Of a stretch of 33,161 nt of DNA, positions 8,681-17,906 are shown one piece after another. Source of the stretch: an uncultured Porphyromonas sp. GTDB lineage: Bacteria > Bacteroidota > Bacteroidia > Bacteroidales > Porphyromonadaceae. Positions within the stretch are counted from its first letter, which is position 1. Every line of letters starts with the position of its first letter. The notes beneath the pieces are model-generated. The model was not told the DNA's origin and did no database searches. It saw only the letters and a list, made by a program, of their open reading frames with translations. The stretch covers positions 1 through 33,161 of the forward strand of contig CABUDK010000009.1 of assembly GCA_902490315.1 (NCBI GenBank), read 5' to 3'. Both the position numbers and the translations under genes were made by a program.

Positions 8681-8803
8681 ATTCCTCGGAGGAATGGAAA
8701 AATTCTTCGGAAGAATCAAATGAAACTTCGGAGGAATGGTTTAAAACTTCGGAAGAATTTGCCCGTTTCCTCCGTGAAGAATTTCAAATTCCTCGGGAGG
8801 AAA
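8681..8803 (+). repeat. Family B palindrome array (copy 1), 21-22-bp period, upstream of C10 protease
   Basis: Six units are centred on TTCGGAA or CCTCGG. Their cores start at about 8684, 8705, 8726, 8747, 8769 and 8791, giving spacings of 21, 21, 21, 22 and 22. The best unit is ATTCTTCGGAAGAAT, an almost perfect palindrome. About 70 bp in the middle align almost without gaps with the array at 32619-32690. The array lies about 160 bp before the protease -7 element. The rest of the 8510-8963 gap is AT-rich and shows no ORF. It has one weak stem, ACTGAC...GTCAGT, followed by TTTT near 8890-8930. Confidence 0.8.
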
Positions 8804-8939
8804 TCAGAGAAGTCGAGAAAGTTGCTGAAAAAGGAGAAGACACTTCGTTAATACAGAACAGTAAACTTAGCCAGACAGGTCTAAGAAGTACTGACCCTAC
8901 TCTACTTATAAAGCGTCAGTTTTAGTTGTCTCAAAAACT

Positions 8940-8971
8940 ATTGACTCGTATCCTTTTAGTCGTTAACTTTG
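8940..8971 (+). promoter_or_regulatory. Promoter of C10 protease (ATTG ... TAACTTTG)
   Basis: The -7 element TAACTTTG is at 8964-8971. A partial -33 element, ATTG at 8940-8943, lies 20 bp upstream, close to the TTTG-N19/20-TAnnTTTG layout. This is the best two-part promoter in the window. The start codon follows 27 bases later. Confidence 0.65.
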
Positions 8972-8998
8972 CACAAAATATATATCAACCTATAACTT

Positions 8999-11900
8999 GT
9001 GATACATTTACTAGTTCGATGGAGACAACTACTTGTCCTCACCCTCCTATTGCTGTGTAGTATAGGAGAACTCTTCGCACGCCCCTTGAGCGAGCGTGAG
9101 GCTCGACACCTTGCCGAGCAATTTTTCCAACAGTCAACTCACACGACAAAGTCACGCCTCATATCACAGCAAGGACTACAGCTTGTATCAGCACCCGTAC
9201 GAGAGACAGGAGACTTACAGCTACGTACAGCGACAGGAGAAACCGCTCGTTACTACTACGTATACAATAGAGGGAGCAATGCGGGTTTCGTCATCATCGC
9301 TGGCGATGACGAGCTGACACCTTATATCGGATACGCTACTACAGGGCAATGCGCTGTAGATAATATGCCAGTCCAGTTGGCTGCCTTCCTCAAAGCTTGT
9401 CAGGAGCGTATCGATGAGCTAACTTCTCATGTCGGTCTACACTCCTCATTACAGCCGACACGGCCGCGATCCACAGAGCCTACACGGATTGCTCCTCTAT
9501 TGGGAAATATACAGTGGGATCAGAGTGCTCCTTGGAATAATCAGACACCTGTCGTCGGGGGGGAACATACACCCGTAGGTTGCGTCGCAACTGCCTATAC
9601 ACAGGTGATGCGCTACCATCAGTGGCCTACACAAGGCCAAGGAACTTTCTCCTATACAGAAGAAGAGAGTCGTCGCCAGCACAGTGTAGACTATGGTACT
9701 ACTAAGTATGACTGGGCGAATATGCCAGAGCAGTATGACGACCCATCACGAGCTACTGCAGAGCAGACCCAAGCGCTCTCTACGCTTGCTTACCATGCGG
9801 GCGTTGCTGTTGAGATGATGTACGCCCCTGGAGGTAGTGGCACTTATACACCTCTCGTCGCTAGAGCTTTACGCGATCACTTCCGTTATGACAAGCGGGT
9901 ATGCTTTAAGAAACGCGTAAACTATACGCAGGCTTCTTGGGAGCTGTTACTACGTAATGAGCTGATTGCCTCTCGCCCTATCGTTTATAGTGGTTATGGC
10001 AGTGGCGGTGGTCACGCATTTGTCTGTGACGGATATGATGCGGAGGGACTCTTTCACATCAACTGGGGCTGGGGAGGTATGAGCGATGGCTACTTCAACC
10101 TCAACTACCTTGTTCCCTCAAGTCTTGGCATCGGTGGAGGTGCTGGTGGAGGCTTTAGTTTCAGTCAGGGAGCAGTCGTCGGGATTATGCCCGATCGTGC
10201 AGGAACCTCTCAGCGGACAGAGTCTTCAGTAGTTACCACTTTGTGCTTCAATATGCGCTTTGACGAAGGCACACTAGATGCTGTAGCTCAGTACCAAGTA
10301 GCTCTCGTAGACGATGCGACACCATATGATGACCTCATTACCTATGGTGTCACACGTCTAGGCTCTGCCGATACAACTTACCTAGATCAGTATGCACTCA
10401 ATGCACATATAGAGGCTCTCTATAATTTTGTAGATGTTAACTTTCAAAGACTCCAGCTCAGTCGCTATATAGATGAGGGTACTTGGGACTTCTTTTTAGC
10501 TTATCGTGCCACAAATGACTCTGGCAGCACTTCGTGGAGACCTTGTGGTCAAGATGAGAGTGCCAAGGATCAGTATCGTCGCACCTTCATCATCTCCCAA
10601 GAGAGCGACGGAACCTATACAGCTACCGAAGATACAAGTCTCAATCAGCCACCACTAGAGCTGGTCAATGGTTCTGCACAGAGCGATATCGTAGGCTACG
10701 AAAAGAGCAAAGTCACCCTTCAGCTTCGTAATACTAGACGGATAGAGTTCTTTGACCAGCTATACCTCTCAATAAGAAAAGCCGGAGGTCAATGGCAGAA
10801 GCTTTCTAACATCTTAGCAGCAATTGATGCCGAAGATGTGGAGACTGTTACGTTTGACGTAGACCGCTTCCCATATGCTTCGGGAGATGTGGAACTACGA
10901 GTTGGTTATTTCGTTGATAAAAGATTTATCCCCTTATGGTCTGAGACGACCTCTATTCAGCCCGCCACTGAGAGACGTACAGCTTATATCTTCTCCCCAG
11001 ATCAGCATATTACCGCTAGTTTATCCAGTGGCCAATTCTCAGAGATACGCATACGCAATATCGGGACGACCTTGCCAGAAAACCGGGTATTCTACAGCTT
11101 GGAAATCATTAAGGAGGGCCTGCTAGGCTACACAATCTGGGCGCAAATAGACATTCCAGTAGGAGAAGAAGTCTCACTAACTCCAAATCTAAAAGGATCA
11201 CTCGATTTTATAGAAGCTAAAGACGGTGATCAGATAGACCTTACGGTAAAATTTGCCGAGTTTGATGATAACGGTAAGATGGTTTGCTCCATACCTTTAC
11301 TAGAGCAAGACACTCTCTCAGTTACTTGTACAAACGGCCCACTCATCGGTGATGGCGTCATCACGATGACCACGGCAAAAGCTGTCGGAGAGAAGGTATT
11401 ACTAGGGATAAATGCCAATGGCAATGCAACTATTGAAGGAGTCTCCGAGTCTCTCCAGTCAGATGGCCAGTCTCACTACTATACCCTTACGGACCAAACA
11501 ATCACCATACGTGGCAATGTAACACGTCTCGTTTGTAATGGGATAGAAGCGTCAGGCAGTAAAGTCGTTAATCCAAACAAACTGATCAGCCTAGATGTTT
11601 CGGGCTGTAAGTCTCTAAGAGAACTTATCTGTTCGAATAACTTGTTGAAGCAACTAAACGTGACACAAAGCGGGTCTTTGACAAGCCTTGATTGTTCTAA
11701 TAATCAGCTAACTAGTTTAGATCTGTCAGCTTCTAGGGAATTGAACTATCTCGATTGCTACTTAAATCAAATCACGGATGAAAGGATGACGCAGCTTGTC
11801 AAGAGTCTACCTGATCGTCAGGGCAAATATTCTGGAGTGTTTGTTGTCGTAAGTGATGCTCAAGACGAAGGGAACCACTGTCTTGTGGCTGATGTTGCTA

Positions 11901-13348
11901 TCGCCAAAGAGAGAAACTGGAAGACGAGAAAAGTAGAGCTTAGTACTTATAACAAAATTGACTACGAGGGAGAAGACAATTCAACGCCTGAAATCTTTGC
12001 TATAACGCTCACGAAGGAAGGCGAAGGTACGATTACCGCTACGGGTGCAGATAATCTCAACGCGGTCCTCTACGGCACAAAGCTCACGATTGTCGCTACA
12101 CCCGCCGATGGCTACGAGCTAACCGCTCTAACGGCTAATGGGAAAAATATCCTAGACACCAAGCAGTTCACCGTCAAGGAAGCCACCGAAGTGAAGGCAA
12201 CCTTTACTAAGAAGACCTTTGCTGTGACACTTACGAAGAAGGGCGAAGGTAATCTCACCGCTACGGGTGCAGATGATCTCAATGCAGTCCCCTACGGTAC
12301 GGAGCTAAAGATTGTCGCTACACTCGCCGATGGCTACGAGCTCACCGCTCTAACGGCTAATGGCGAAGATATCCTAGACTCCAAGCAGTTCACCGTTACA
12401 GAAGCAACAACCGTAAAAGCAACTTTTGCAAAGAAGAGCTTTGCAGTGAAGCTCACAAAGGAGGGCGAAGGAACGCTCACCGCTACTGGAGCAGATGATC
12501 TCAACGCAGTCCCCTACGGCACGGAGCTAACGATTGTCGCTACACCTGCCGAGGGTTACGAGTTAACTGCTCTAACGGCTAATGGCGAAGATATCCTAAG
12601 CTCCAAGAAGTTCACCGTGAAGGAGACGACCGAAGTGAAGGCGACCTTTACTAAGAAAACCTTTGCTGTGAAGCTAACGAAGGAAGGCGAAGGTAATCTT
12701 ACCGCTACGGGTGCAGATGATCTCAATGCAGTTTCCTACGGCACGGAGCTAACGATTGTCGCTACACCTGCCGAGGGTTACAAGCTCACTGCTCTAACAG
12801 CTAACGGTGAAGATATCCTAAGCTCCAAGCAGTTCACCGTTACAGAAGCAACAACTGTAAAAGCAACTTTTGCAAAGAAGAGCTTTGCAGTGAAGCTCAC
12901 GAAGGAGGGCGAAGGAACGCTCACCGCTACTGGTGCAGATGATCTCAACACAGTTCCCTACGGCACAGAGCTAACGATTGTCGCTACACCCGCTGAGGGT
13001 TACGAGCTAACCGCTCTAACAGCTAACGGCGAAGATATCCTAGGCACCAAGCGCTGCACCATTACAGAGGCAACGACGATAGAGGCTACTTTCGTCGACC
13101 ATACGAACGTGGTGACGGTTGGTGGACATGCTGTTCGCATCTATCCGAATCCAGCGAAGACATTTGTCTTCATCGAGGGCTTGCGGCCTGATAGCCAAGT
13201 TATGCTTTACAGCATGGAGGGCGAGCAGCTGTATGCAGGTCAGACAGATCGCCAAGGAGTCCTGCAGATTGACCTGACAGCTCTGAGCGACGGTGTCTAC
13301 CTCCTCGTAGGTCAGGGGTGGCAGAAGCGTTTAGTCGTCAAGCAATAG
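8999..13348 (+). CDS. Secreted C10 (streptopain/PrtT-like) cysteine protease with repeats and T9SS sorting domain
   Basis: A 1449-residue protein starting at GTG. A signal peptide (residues 1-28) precedes a propeptide (SEREARHLAEQFF). The C10 catalytic domain has nucleophile Cys195 in TPVGCVATAYTQVMRYHQWP and His339 in GGGHAFVCDGY, followed by FHINWGWGG, the SpeB/PrtT/interpain signature. A long beta-rich region of unknown type (about 400-830) follows, then short leucine-rich repeats (about 840-930, SLDCSNNQLTSLDLS), five 74-residue tandem repeats (about 1000-1369), and a C-terminal T9SS type A sorting domain (YPNP...GVYLLV...RLVVKQ). It is probably exported through the T9SS to degrade host or dietary protein. 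It is a single-gene unit with its own promoter and terminator. Protease family and secretion route are confident; the repeat functions are unknown. Confidence 0.93.
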   Translation: MIHLLVRWRQLLVLTLLLLCSIGELFARPLSEREARHLAEQFFQQSTHTTKSRLISQQGLQLVSAPVRETGDLQLRTATGETARYYYVYNRGSNAGFVIIAGDDELTPYIGYATTGQCAVDNMPVQLAAFLKACQERIDELTSHVGLHSSLQPTRPRSTEPTRIAPLLGNIQWDQSAPWNNQTPVVGGEHTPVGCVATAYTQVMRYHQWPTQGQGTFSYTEEESRRQHSVDYGTTKYDWANMPEQYDDPSRATAEQTQALSTLAYHAGVAVEMMYAPGGSGTYTPLVARALRDHFRYDKRVCFKKRVNYTQASWELLLRNELIASRPIVYSGYGSGGGHAFVCDGYDAEGLFHINWGWGGMSDGYFNLNYLVPSSLGIGGGAGGGFSFSQGAVVGIMPDRAGTSQRTESSVVTTLCFNMRFDEGTLDAVAQYQVALVDDATPYDDLITYGVTRLGSADTTYLDQYALNAHIEALYNFVDVNFQRLQLSRYIDEGTWDFFLAYRATNDSGSTSWRPCGQDESAKDQYRRTFIISQESDGTYTATEDTSLNQPPLELVNGSAQSDIVGYEKSKVTLQLRNTRRIEFFDQLYLSIRKAGGQWQKLSNILAAIDAEDVETVTFDVDRFPYASGDVELRVGYFVDKRFIPLWSETTSIQPATERRTAYIFSPDQHITASLSSGQFSEIRIRNIGTTLPENRVFYSLEIIKEGLLGYTIWAQIDIPVGEEVSLTPNLKGSLDFIEAKDGDQIDLTVKFAEFDDNGKMVCSIPLLEQDTLSVTCTNGPLIGDGVITMTTAKAVGEKVLLGINANGNATIEGVSESLQSDGQSHYYTLTDQTITIRGNVTRLVCNGIEASGSKVVNPNKLISLDVSGCKSLRELICSNNLLKQLNVTQSGSLTSLDCSNNQLTSLDLSASRELNYLDCYLNQITDERMTQLVKSLPDRQGKYSGVFVVVSDAQDEGNHCLVADVAIAKERNWKTRKVELSTYNKIDYEGEDNSTPEIFAITLTKEGEGTITATGADNLNAVLYGTKLTIVATPADGYELTALTANGKNILDTKQFTVKEATEVKATFTKKTFAVTLTKKGEGNLTATGADDLNAVPYGTELKIVATLADGYELTALTANGEDILDSKQFTVTEATTVKATFAKKSFAVKLTKEGEGTLTATGADDLNAVPYGTELTIVATPAEGYELTALTANGEDILSSKKFTVKETTEVKATFTKKTFAVKLTKEGEGNLTATGADDLNAVSYGTELTIVATPAEGYKLTALTANGEDILSSKQFTVTEATTVKATFAKKSFAVKLTKEGEGTLTATGADDLNTVPYGTELTIVATPAEGYELTALTANGEDILGTKRCTITEATTIEATFVDHTNVVTVGGHAVRIYPNPAKTFVFIEGLRPDSQVMLYSMEGEQLYAGQTDRQGVLQIDLTALSDGVYLLVGQGWQKRLVVKQ
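11996..13105 (+). repeat. Five tandem 222-bp (74-aa) repeats inside the C10 protease
   Basis: Units start at 11996, 12218, 12440, 12662 and 12884, exactly 222 bp apart. Each encodes FAV(K/T)LTKEGEG..TATGADDLNAV..GT.L.IVATPA.GYELTAL.., a B-repeat/bacterial-repeat-like beta module. Junctions alternate: units 1 and 3 end VKATFTKKT, while units 2 and 4 end VKATFAKKS. The real period at DNA level is therefore 444 bp, pointing to duplication of a two-unit block. Confidence 0.92.
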
Positions 13349-13367
13349 ACGATAAACTCTTCCTACT

Positions 13368-13420
13368 AGACTGCTGCATTGAGGTGAATGTGTATCACGT
13401 CAATGTAGCAGTCTCTTTTT
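13368..13420 (+). terminator. Strong terminator after C10 protease
   Basis: A 15-bp stem, AGACTGCTGCATTGA with TCAATGTAGCAGTCT (one G-U), has a 17-base loop and is followed by CTTTTTG. Confidence 0.9.
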
Positions 13421-13441
13421 GTCTATTCCCCGTGGCACAAA

Positions 13442-13513
13442 AGTTTCTCCCGTATGAAACTGGAGTTTCTTACCTATGAAACTAGAGTTTCTTCCCGATG
13501 AAACTGAAGTTGC
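13442..13513 (+). repeat. Family C palindrome array, 22-bp period, upstream of sppA
   Basis: Three units at 13456, 13478 and 13500 read GAAACTGGAGTTTC, GAAACTAGAGTTTC and GAAACTGAAGTTGC, each 14 bp and exactly 22 bp apart. They are separated by 8-bp spacers (TTACCTAT, TTCCCGAT). A half-unit AGTTTC precedes them at 13442. The array ends 46 bp before the -7 element. Its sequence differs from families A and B, but the period and placement are the same. Confidence 0.82.
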
Positions 13514-13559
13514 CACCTAGGAGACAATGATATATGTAGCTTATTCGATATCTATTTGT

Positions 13560-13567
13560 TACCTTTG
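13560..13567 (+). promoter_or_regulatory. -7 element TACCTTTG for sppA-lpxK-thiL
   Basis: TAnnTTTG match, 42 bases before the sppA ATG. No -33 TTTG at the expected distance. Confidence 0.65.
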
Positions 13568-13609
13568 CGGTACTAACACGTGCTAACGGACATATCTATA
13601 TAATACTTT

Positions 13610-15394
13610 ATGAATTCATTCTGGAAGACCTTCTTTGCAACACTATTAGCTATCGTCGTAAGTTGTGTCATCTTTGCTTCCCTAGCGGTCATCGTACTGA
13701 TCAGCTTTATAGCAGCTCTGAGTGTCGGAGCGAACAACGAGACCAAACAGATCAAGGATGATAGCATCCTCAAGATCGAACTAGCACACATATCTGACAC
13801 TTATGTGTCAAATCCTTGGTCTGATCTTGGTTTAGACAAGAGCGATGGAAGTCGCGACCTGCCACTCTCCTATGTTCTTGAAGCTATTGACGAGGCCAAG
13901 AATGATGATCGCATCAAGGGAATTTATCTCAATATGACGGATCCAGGCAGTGGCTTTGCTTCAACTGAGGCGCTCAGAGGCGCTCTAGAAGAGTTCAAGC
14001 AAACCGGCAAATTCATCGTATCATACTCTGATATGTACTCGCTCAAGGGGTACTATCTAGCTTCTGTCGCTGACCAACTCTATGTCAATAAAGAGGGGTC
14101 TATCGCTTTCGATGGCTTGGCTGGTGGAGCTGTCTTCTTCAAGGATTTGCTAGACAAGATCGGTGTGGAGATGATGGTATTTAAGGTAGGTACCTTCAAA
14201 AGTGCTGTCGAGCCTTACATGCTCAATAGTATGAGCGAGGCAAATCGTACCCAGATCACCTCTTACCTTGGAGACATTTGGGAACGTATCCTAGGCGAAG
14301 TGGGGGCCAGTCGCAACTTAGACAGTGTACGCCTGCAGTCTCTAGCAGATAGTATGCAATCGGTACAGCCGACCGACTCTTACCTAGCTAATGGACTCAT
14401 TGATGGAGCGCTTTATCAAGATCAAGCTCTAGAGACTCTCTGCTCACTGGTGGGAGTAGATGAGAAGGATGATCTACACTTCGTATCGCTACGTGATGTA
14501 TATGCCACACGAAGCTCTGCCCGTAAGGGAGGAGCTAATGTGGGCGTCCTTTTTGCTGAAGGCGAAATCAATATTGAGGTGGCTGACTCTCCTCTAAATG
14601 CGAAAAAGGTGGTCTCCGATCGACTCGCAGATCGTATCCTCGAGATGGGCGAAGATGACGACTACGATGCACTCGTAGTACGTGTCAATTCACCTGGTGG
14701 TAGTAGCTATATATCCGAGCAGCTGTGGTATGCCGTCCATAAGGCTAGCCAAAACAAGCCTGTCGTCATCTCGATGGGCGACTACGCTGCTTCGGGTGGT
14801 TATTATATGTCTTCGGGTGCTAGCTACATATTTGCAGAACCCTCGACGATAACGGGTTCTATCGGAATCTTTGGCGTTGTGCCTAATGCAACGAAGCTTG
14901 CTAACAAGATCGGTGTACATCAAGATGTGGTCAAAACTGCTCAGCACGCTGACCTAGGAGCTCTCGATCGCCCATGGACAGAGGAGGAGCGTGCACTCTT
15001 CCAGCAGTATGTCAATCGTGGCTATGCGCTCTTCCTGAAGCGCGTCTCCGAGGGTCGCAATATGACCACAGCTCAGGTCGACTCCATCGCACAGGGACGC
15101 GTATGGACAGGTGCTCAAGCATTGGAGCTAGGTCTCGTCGATGAGCTGGGAGGTCTGCAAGATGCCGTCGCTTATGCAGCTGCACAGGCTGGATATGACA
15201 CCTACCATGTGACTTACTCAAGACGTGCGGTCAATGTACTCCAAGAGCTATTCAGCACATCGACACAAGCTGTACGTATGAAGCTGATGACCTCGTGGTT
15301 TACCGAAGATGAGATTCGCTACATCGATCAGCTACGTGAGCTACGTGCTATGTCAGGTCTCCAGGCTCGACTACCACTGGTCGTAGATCTCTAG
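13610..15394 (+). CDS. sppA: Signal peptide peptidase SppA, 67K type
   Basis: A 594-residue inner-membrane serine protease that digests cleaved signal peptides. One N-terminal transmembrane segment (about 8-38) anchors it. Two tandem S49 domains follow. The first carries the catalytic Lys197 in VGTFKSAVEPY and the second the nucleophile Ser395 in DYAASGGYYM, with a following TGSIGIFG motif. The double-length form with the Lys/Ser dyad split over two halves is the E. coli SppA type. It leads a unit with lpxK (48 bp gap) and thiL (3 bp gap), so it is probably a housekeeping envelope gene. Confidence 0.94.
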   Translation: MNSFWKTFFATLLAIVVSCVIFASLAVIVLISFIAALSVGANNETKQIKDDSILKIELAHISDTYVSNPWSDLGLDKSDGSRDLPLSYVLEAIDEAKNDDRIKGIYLNMTDPGSGFASTEALRGALEEFKQTGKFIVSYSDMYSLKGYYLASVADQLYVNKEGSIAFDGLAGGAVFFKDLLDKIGVEMMVFKVGTFKSAVEPYMLNSMSEANRTQITSYLGDIWERILGEVGASRNLDSVRLQSLADSMQSVQPTDSYLANGLIDGALYQDQALETLCSLVGVDEKDDLHFVSLRDVYATRSSARKGGANVGVLFAEGEINIEVADSPLNAKKVVSDRLADRILEMGEDDDYDALVVRVNSPGGSSYISEQLWYAVHKASQNKPVVISMGDYAASGGYYMSSGASYIFAEPSTITGSIGIFGVVPNATKLANKIGVHQDVVKTAQHADLGALDRPWTEEERALFQQYVNRGYALFLKRVSEGRNMTTAQVDSIAQGRVWTGAQALELGLVDELGGLQDAVAYAAAQAGYDTYHVTYSRRAVNVLQELFSTSTQAVRMKLMTSWFTEDEIRYIDQLRELRAMSGLQARLPLVVDL

Positions 15395-15442
15395 TCTCTC
15401 AGAGCAACACGGACTATCCTCTCGACTCTCTCTTACCTTAGT

Positions 15443-16576
15443 ATGGATCAGACACCCAAGATTAATAGATGGCTATTACCACTCTCAGCTCTTTACGGGG
15501 CGGGCGTGGCGCTACGCAATAGCCTTTATAATATGGGGCGTCTGAAGAGCCACACATTTCCCATACCCGTCATCTGTGTGGGTAATCTGGCCGTGGGAGG
15601 TACAGGCAAGACTCCTATGATAGAGCATCTCGTACGAATGCTCATGGGAGATCTGCGGATTGCAATCGTCTCACGTGGCTATAAACGTAAGTCGATGGGA
15701 CTCAAGGTTGCTGAGCTAGACGATAGTGCCAGTCGCATAGGCGACGAGCCTGCGCAGCTGCTGCGTAAGTTTGGCGACAAGATACAGATCGTGGTGGATA
15801 GTAATAGAGTGCGGGCTATCAATCATTTGGTCAACCAGCCCTACTCGCAGCGTCCCGATGTGATTCTGATGGATGATGGCTTCCAGCATCGCTCTGTGCA
15901 ACCTTCGCTCTCGATACTTTTGTCTAGCTTCAATAGACTCATGACGGATGATGTGCTGCTCCCAGCAGGACGTCTGCGTGAGTCTGCCCGTGGACGCTAC
16001 CGTGCTAATGTAGTGGTTGTGACCAAGTGCCCCACCCTACTTAAGCCGATAGACTGCACCTTTACGGAACGGAGATTAGACCTATACCCGCATCAGAGGC
16101 TTTTCTTTAGCGAGGTGAAGTACGATAGTCCTGTTCCCATCTTTCGGAGAGATGCGGAGCCTACTAAGATAGACACTAATGCTGTCGTTGTCGCCATATC
16201 TGGCATATCACATCCTGAGGAATTCTTTGCCTACGTAGAGCGAGGCTTCTCACGTGTAGTAACGCTCCCTTATGGAGATCATCATCACTATTCCAGACGC
16301 AATGTCACCACGTGGGAAAACATCTTGACAGACTATCTAGCGCGTGGAGCAGAGGTAGTCTTCCTCTGTACCGACAAGGATGCTGTTAAGATATTCGAGC
16401 TAGAGTCTTACATGAGTCGTGAGCTACGTGAGCGGTTCCTTCGACTACCTATACAGGTGCACTTTAAGTCTCATGGAGAGGAGGAACTGCGGGAGTTAGT
16501 GATGAACCATATAGCTCAGTTTACATCAGAACAAGCTCAAAAAGAGGAGCACGAGGGGAGCGAAGAAAAGGAATAA
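15443..16576 (+). CDS. lpxK: Tetraacyldisaccharide 4'-kinase
   Basis: A 377-residue LpxK, which phosphorylates the 4' position of the lipid A disaccharide at the inner membrane to give lipid IVA. A short N-terminal hydrophobic stretch (LPLSALYGAGVALRN) is followed by the family P-loop GNLAVGGTGKTPMIEH (residues about 47-62). MDDGFQHRSVQPSLSILL and LLPAGRLRES are both signature segments. The C-terminus ends in a charged EEHEGSEEKE tail. It is three bases from thiL, so the two are translationally close. Confidence 0.94.
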   Translation: MDQTPKINRWLLPLSALYGAGVALRNSLYNMGRLKSHTFPIPVICVGNLAVGGTGKTPMIEHLVRMLMGDLRIAIVSRGYKRKSMGLKVAELDDSASRIGDEPAQLLRKFGDKIQIVVDSNRVRAINHLVNQPYSQRPDVILMDDGFQHRSVQPSLSILLSSFNRLMTDDVLLPAGRLRESARGRYRANVVVVTKCPTLLKPIDCTFTERRLDLYPHQRLFFSEVKYDSPVPIFRRDAEPTKIDTNAVVVAISGISHPEEFFAYVERGFSRVVTLPYGDHHHYSRRNVTTWENILTDYLARGAEVVFLCTDKDAVKIFELESYMSRELRERFLRLPIQVHFKSHGEEELRELVMNHIAQFTSEQAQKEEHEGSEEKE

Positions 16577-16579
16577 TCT

Positions 16580-17614
16580 ATGAATACACCAATCTCTGAC
16601 TTAGGAGAGTTTGGACTGATCCAAAAGCTCACTGAGCAGTTTGCCATCATATCGCCCGACCGTGTCCGTATGGCTGTGGGAGATGATGCAGCCATCTTGC
16701 AGATGAAGCCAGACGAAGAGCTATTGGTCACGACCGATATGCTCCTTGAGGGTGTACACTTTGACATGACGTACATGCCGCTCAAGCACTTAGGCTACAA
16801 AGCTGTCGTGGTCAATGTTTCAGACATTTGCGCTATGAACGGCATCCCCCAGCAGATCACCGTCTCTCTAGGCATCTCAGCAAAGTACACCACTGAGATG
16901 CTCGAAGAGCTCTATAAAGGGATCGAGCTAGCCTGCCAGCACTACCAAGTCGACCTCATCGGCGGGGATACCTGCGCCTCGCGAAACGGACTAGCCATCA
17001 GCATCACATGCCTTGGCTCCGTTCCTAAGGGAGAGGCAGTCCTGCGCTCTGGCGCTCAGCCCAACGACCTCATCTGTGTGACGGGTAATCTAGGTGCAGC
17101 CTACATGGGCTTCCAGCTACTAGAGCGTGAGCACCGCACCTTCTTAAGTGCACCGACAGAGGAGTTCGAACCACACTTTGAGGGATACGAATACCTGATC
17201 GAGCGTCAACTCATGCCGTCTGCACAGCGCTGGTTGCGTGGCAAGCTAGCCGAGCAGGGAGTCACTCCGACGGCAATGATAGACATTAGCGATGGCCTAA
17301 GCTCCGAGCTGCTCCACATAGCGGAGCGATCACAGGTAGGTGTAAGGGTCTTTGAGGATCGACTACCTCTAGATCGTGAGACGCTAGCTCTCTGTGAAGA
17401 GATGAATATGTCGCCCATCACGGCTGCTTTCAACGGCGGTGAGGATTACGAGCTCCTCTTCACTGTGCCGCTGGCACAGGTAGGTCAAGTGTCAGCCATC
17501 GAAGGGGTCTCTATCATAGGGCATGCCACGGAAGCCTCCGAGGGTTGCCGCTGGGTCTCGACTGATCGTGCCGAGCACGAGCTCAAAGCTCAGGGCTGGA
17601 ACGCCTTCAACTAG
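16580..17614 (+). CDS. thiL: Thiamine-monophosphate kinase
   Basis: A 344-residue ThiL, which makes thiamine diphosphate from thiamine monophosphate and ATP in the cytosol. Family motifs are GDDAAIL (residues about 35-41), TTDMLLEGVHFD, IGGDTCAS, ISDGLSSEL and NGGEDYELLF, all in the expected order for the PurM/ThiL fold. It is last in the sppA-lpxK-thiL unit. The coupling of lipid A and thiamine genes probably reflects conserved Bacteroidales order rather than a shared pathway. Confidence 0.94.
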   Translation: MNTPISDLGEFGLIQKLTEQFAIISPDRVRMAVGDDAAILQMKPDEELLVTTDMLLEGVHFDMTYMPLKHLGYKAVVVNVSDICAMNGIPQQITVSLGISAKYTTEMLEELYKGIELACQHYQVDLIGGDTCASRNGLAISITCLGSVPKGEAVLRSGAQPNDLICVTGNLGAAYMGFQLLEREHRTFLSAPTEEFEPHFEGYEYLIERQLMPSAQRWLRGKLAEQGVTPTAMIDISDGLSSELLHIAERSQVGVRVFEDRLPLDRETLALCEEMNMSPITAAFNGGEDYELLFTVPLAQVGQVSAIEGVSIIGHATEASEGCRWVSTDRAEHELKAQGWNAFN

Positions 17615-17701
17615 CACATTCTCTACGTAAGATAACTCCACGGAGTAATCTGGAGTCCCTGCTTAGTTCAACTGGATACACCAACTATAAGCATGAAAAG
17701 G

Positions 17702-17728
17702 CTCAGTCGCTGAAAAGAAGCGATTGAG
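17702..17728 (+). terminator. Hairpin terminator after thiL
   Basis: Stem CTCAGTCGCT with AGCGATTGAG (one wobble) and a 7-base A-rich loop, followed by TTCCCTTTCT. It lies in the 405-bp gap before the next gene. Apart from this, the promoter and the leader, I see nothing in that gap. Confidence 0.72.
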
Positions 17729-17891
17729 TTCCCTTTCTATGCCCTTTCTATTCTAAAGCCCAACAAGTCGTTCATCTATTGAGCTAATAGATGCCAGGCT
17801 ACCGCTTATTTAACTTGTAAATCACAAGAGAACTAGCGTGCTCGTAACAATAACGAAACAGCTTAGAGTGGTATTTGTTAAGATGTTTAGT

Positions 17892-17899
17892 TACTTTTG
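17892..17899 (+). promoter_or_regulatory. -7 element TACTTTTG for the TonB receptor/lipoprotein operon
   Basis: Fits TAnnTTTG. A TTTG at 17874 is only 14 bp upstream, too close for a normal -33. The element is 120 bases before the ATG, leaving a long leader. Confidence 0.55.
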
Positions 17900-17906
17900 C
17901 AAGTAA

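Noticed and set aside
11996..13105. Assembly artefact as cause of the tandem repeats
   Set aside because: Units differ at many positions in an ordered way and keep the frame, so they look genuine, although copy number could still be misassembled.
17874..17899. TTTG at 17874 as a -33 box
   Set aside because: It is only 14 bp from the -7 element instead of 19-20.
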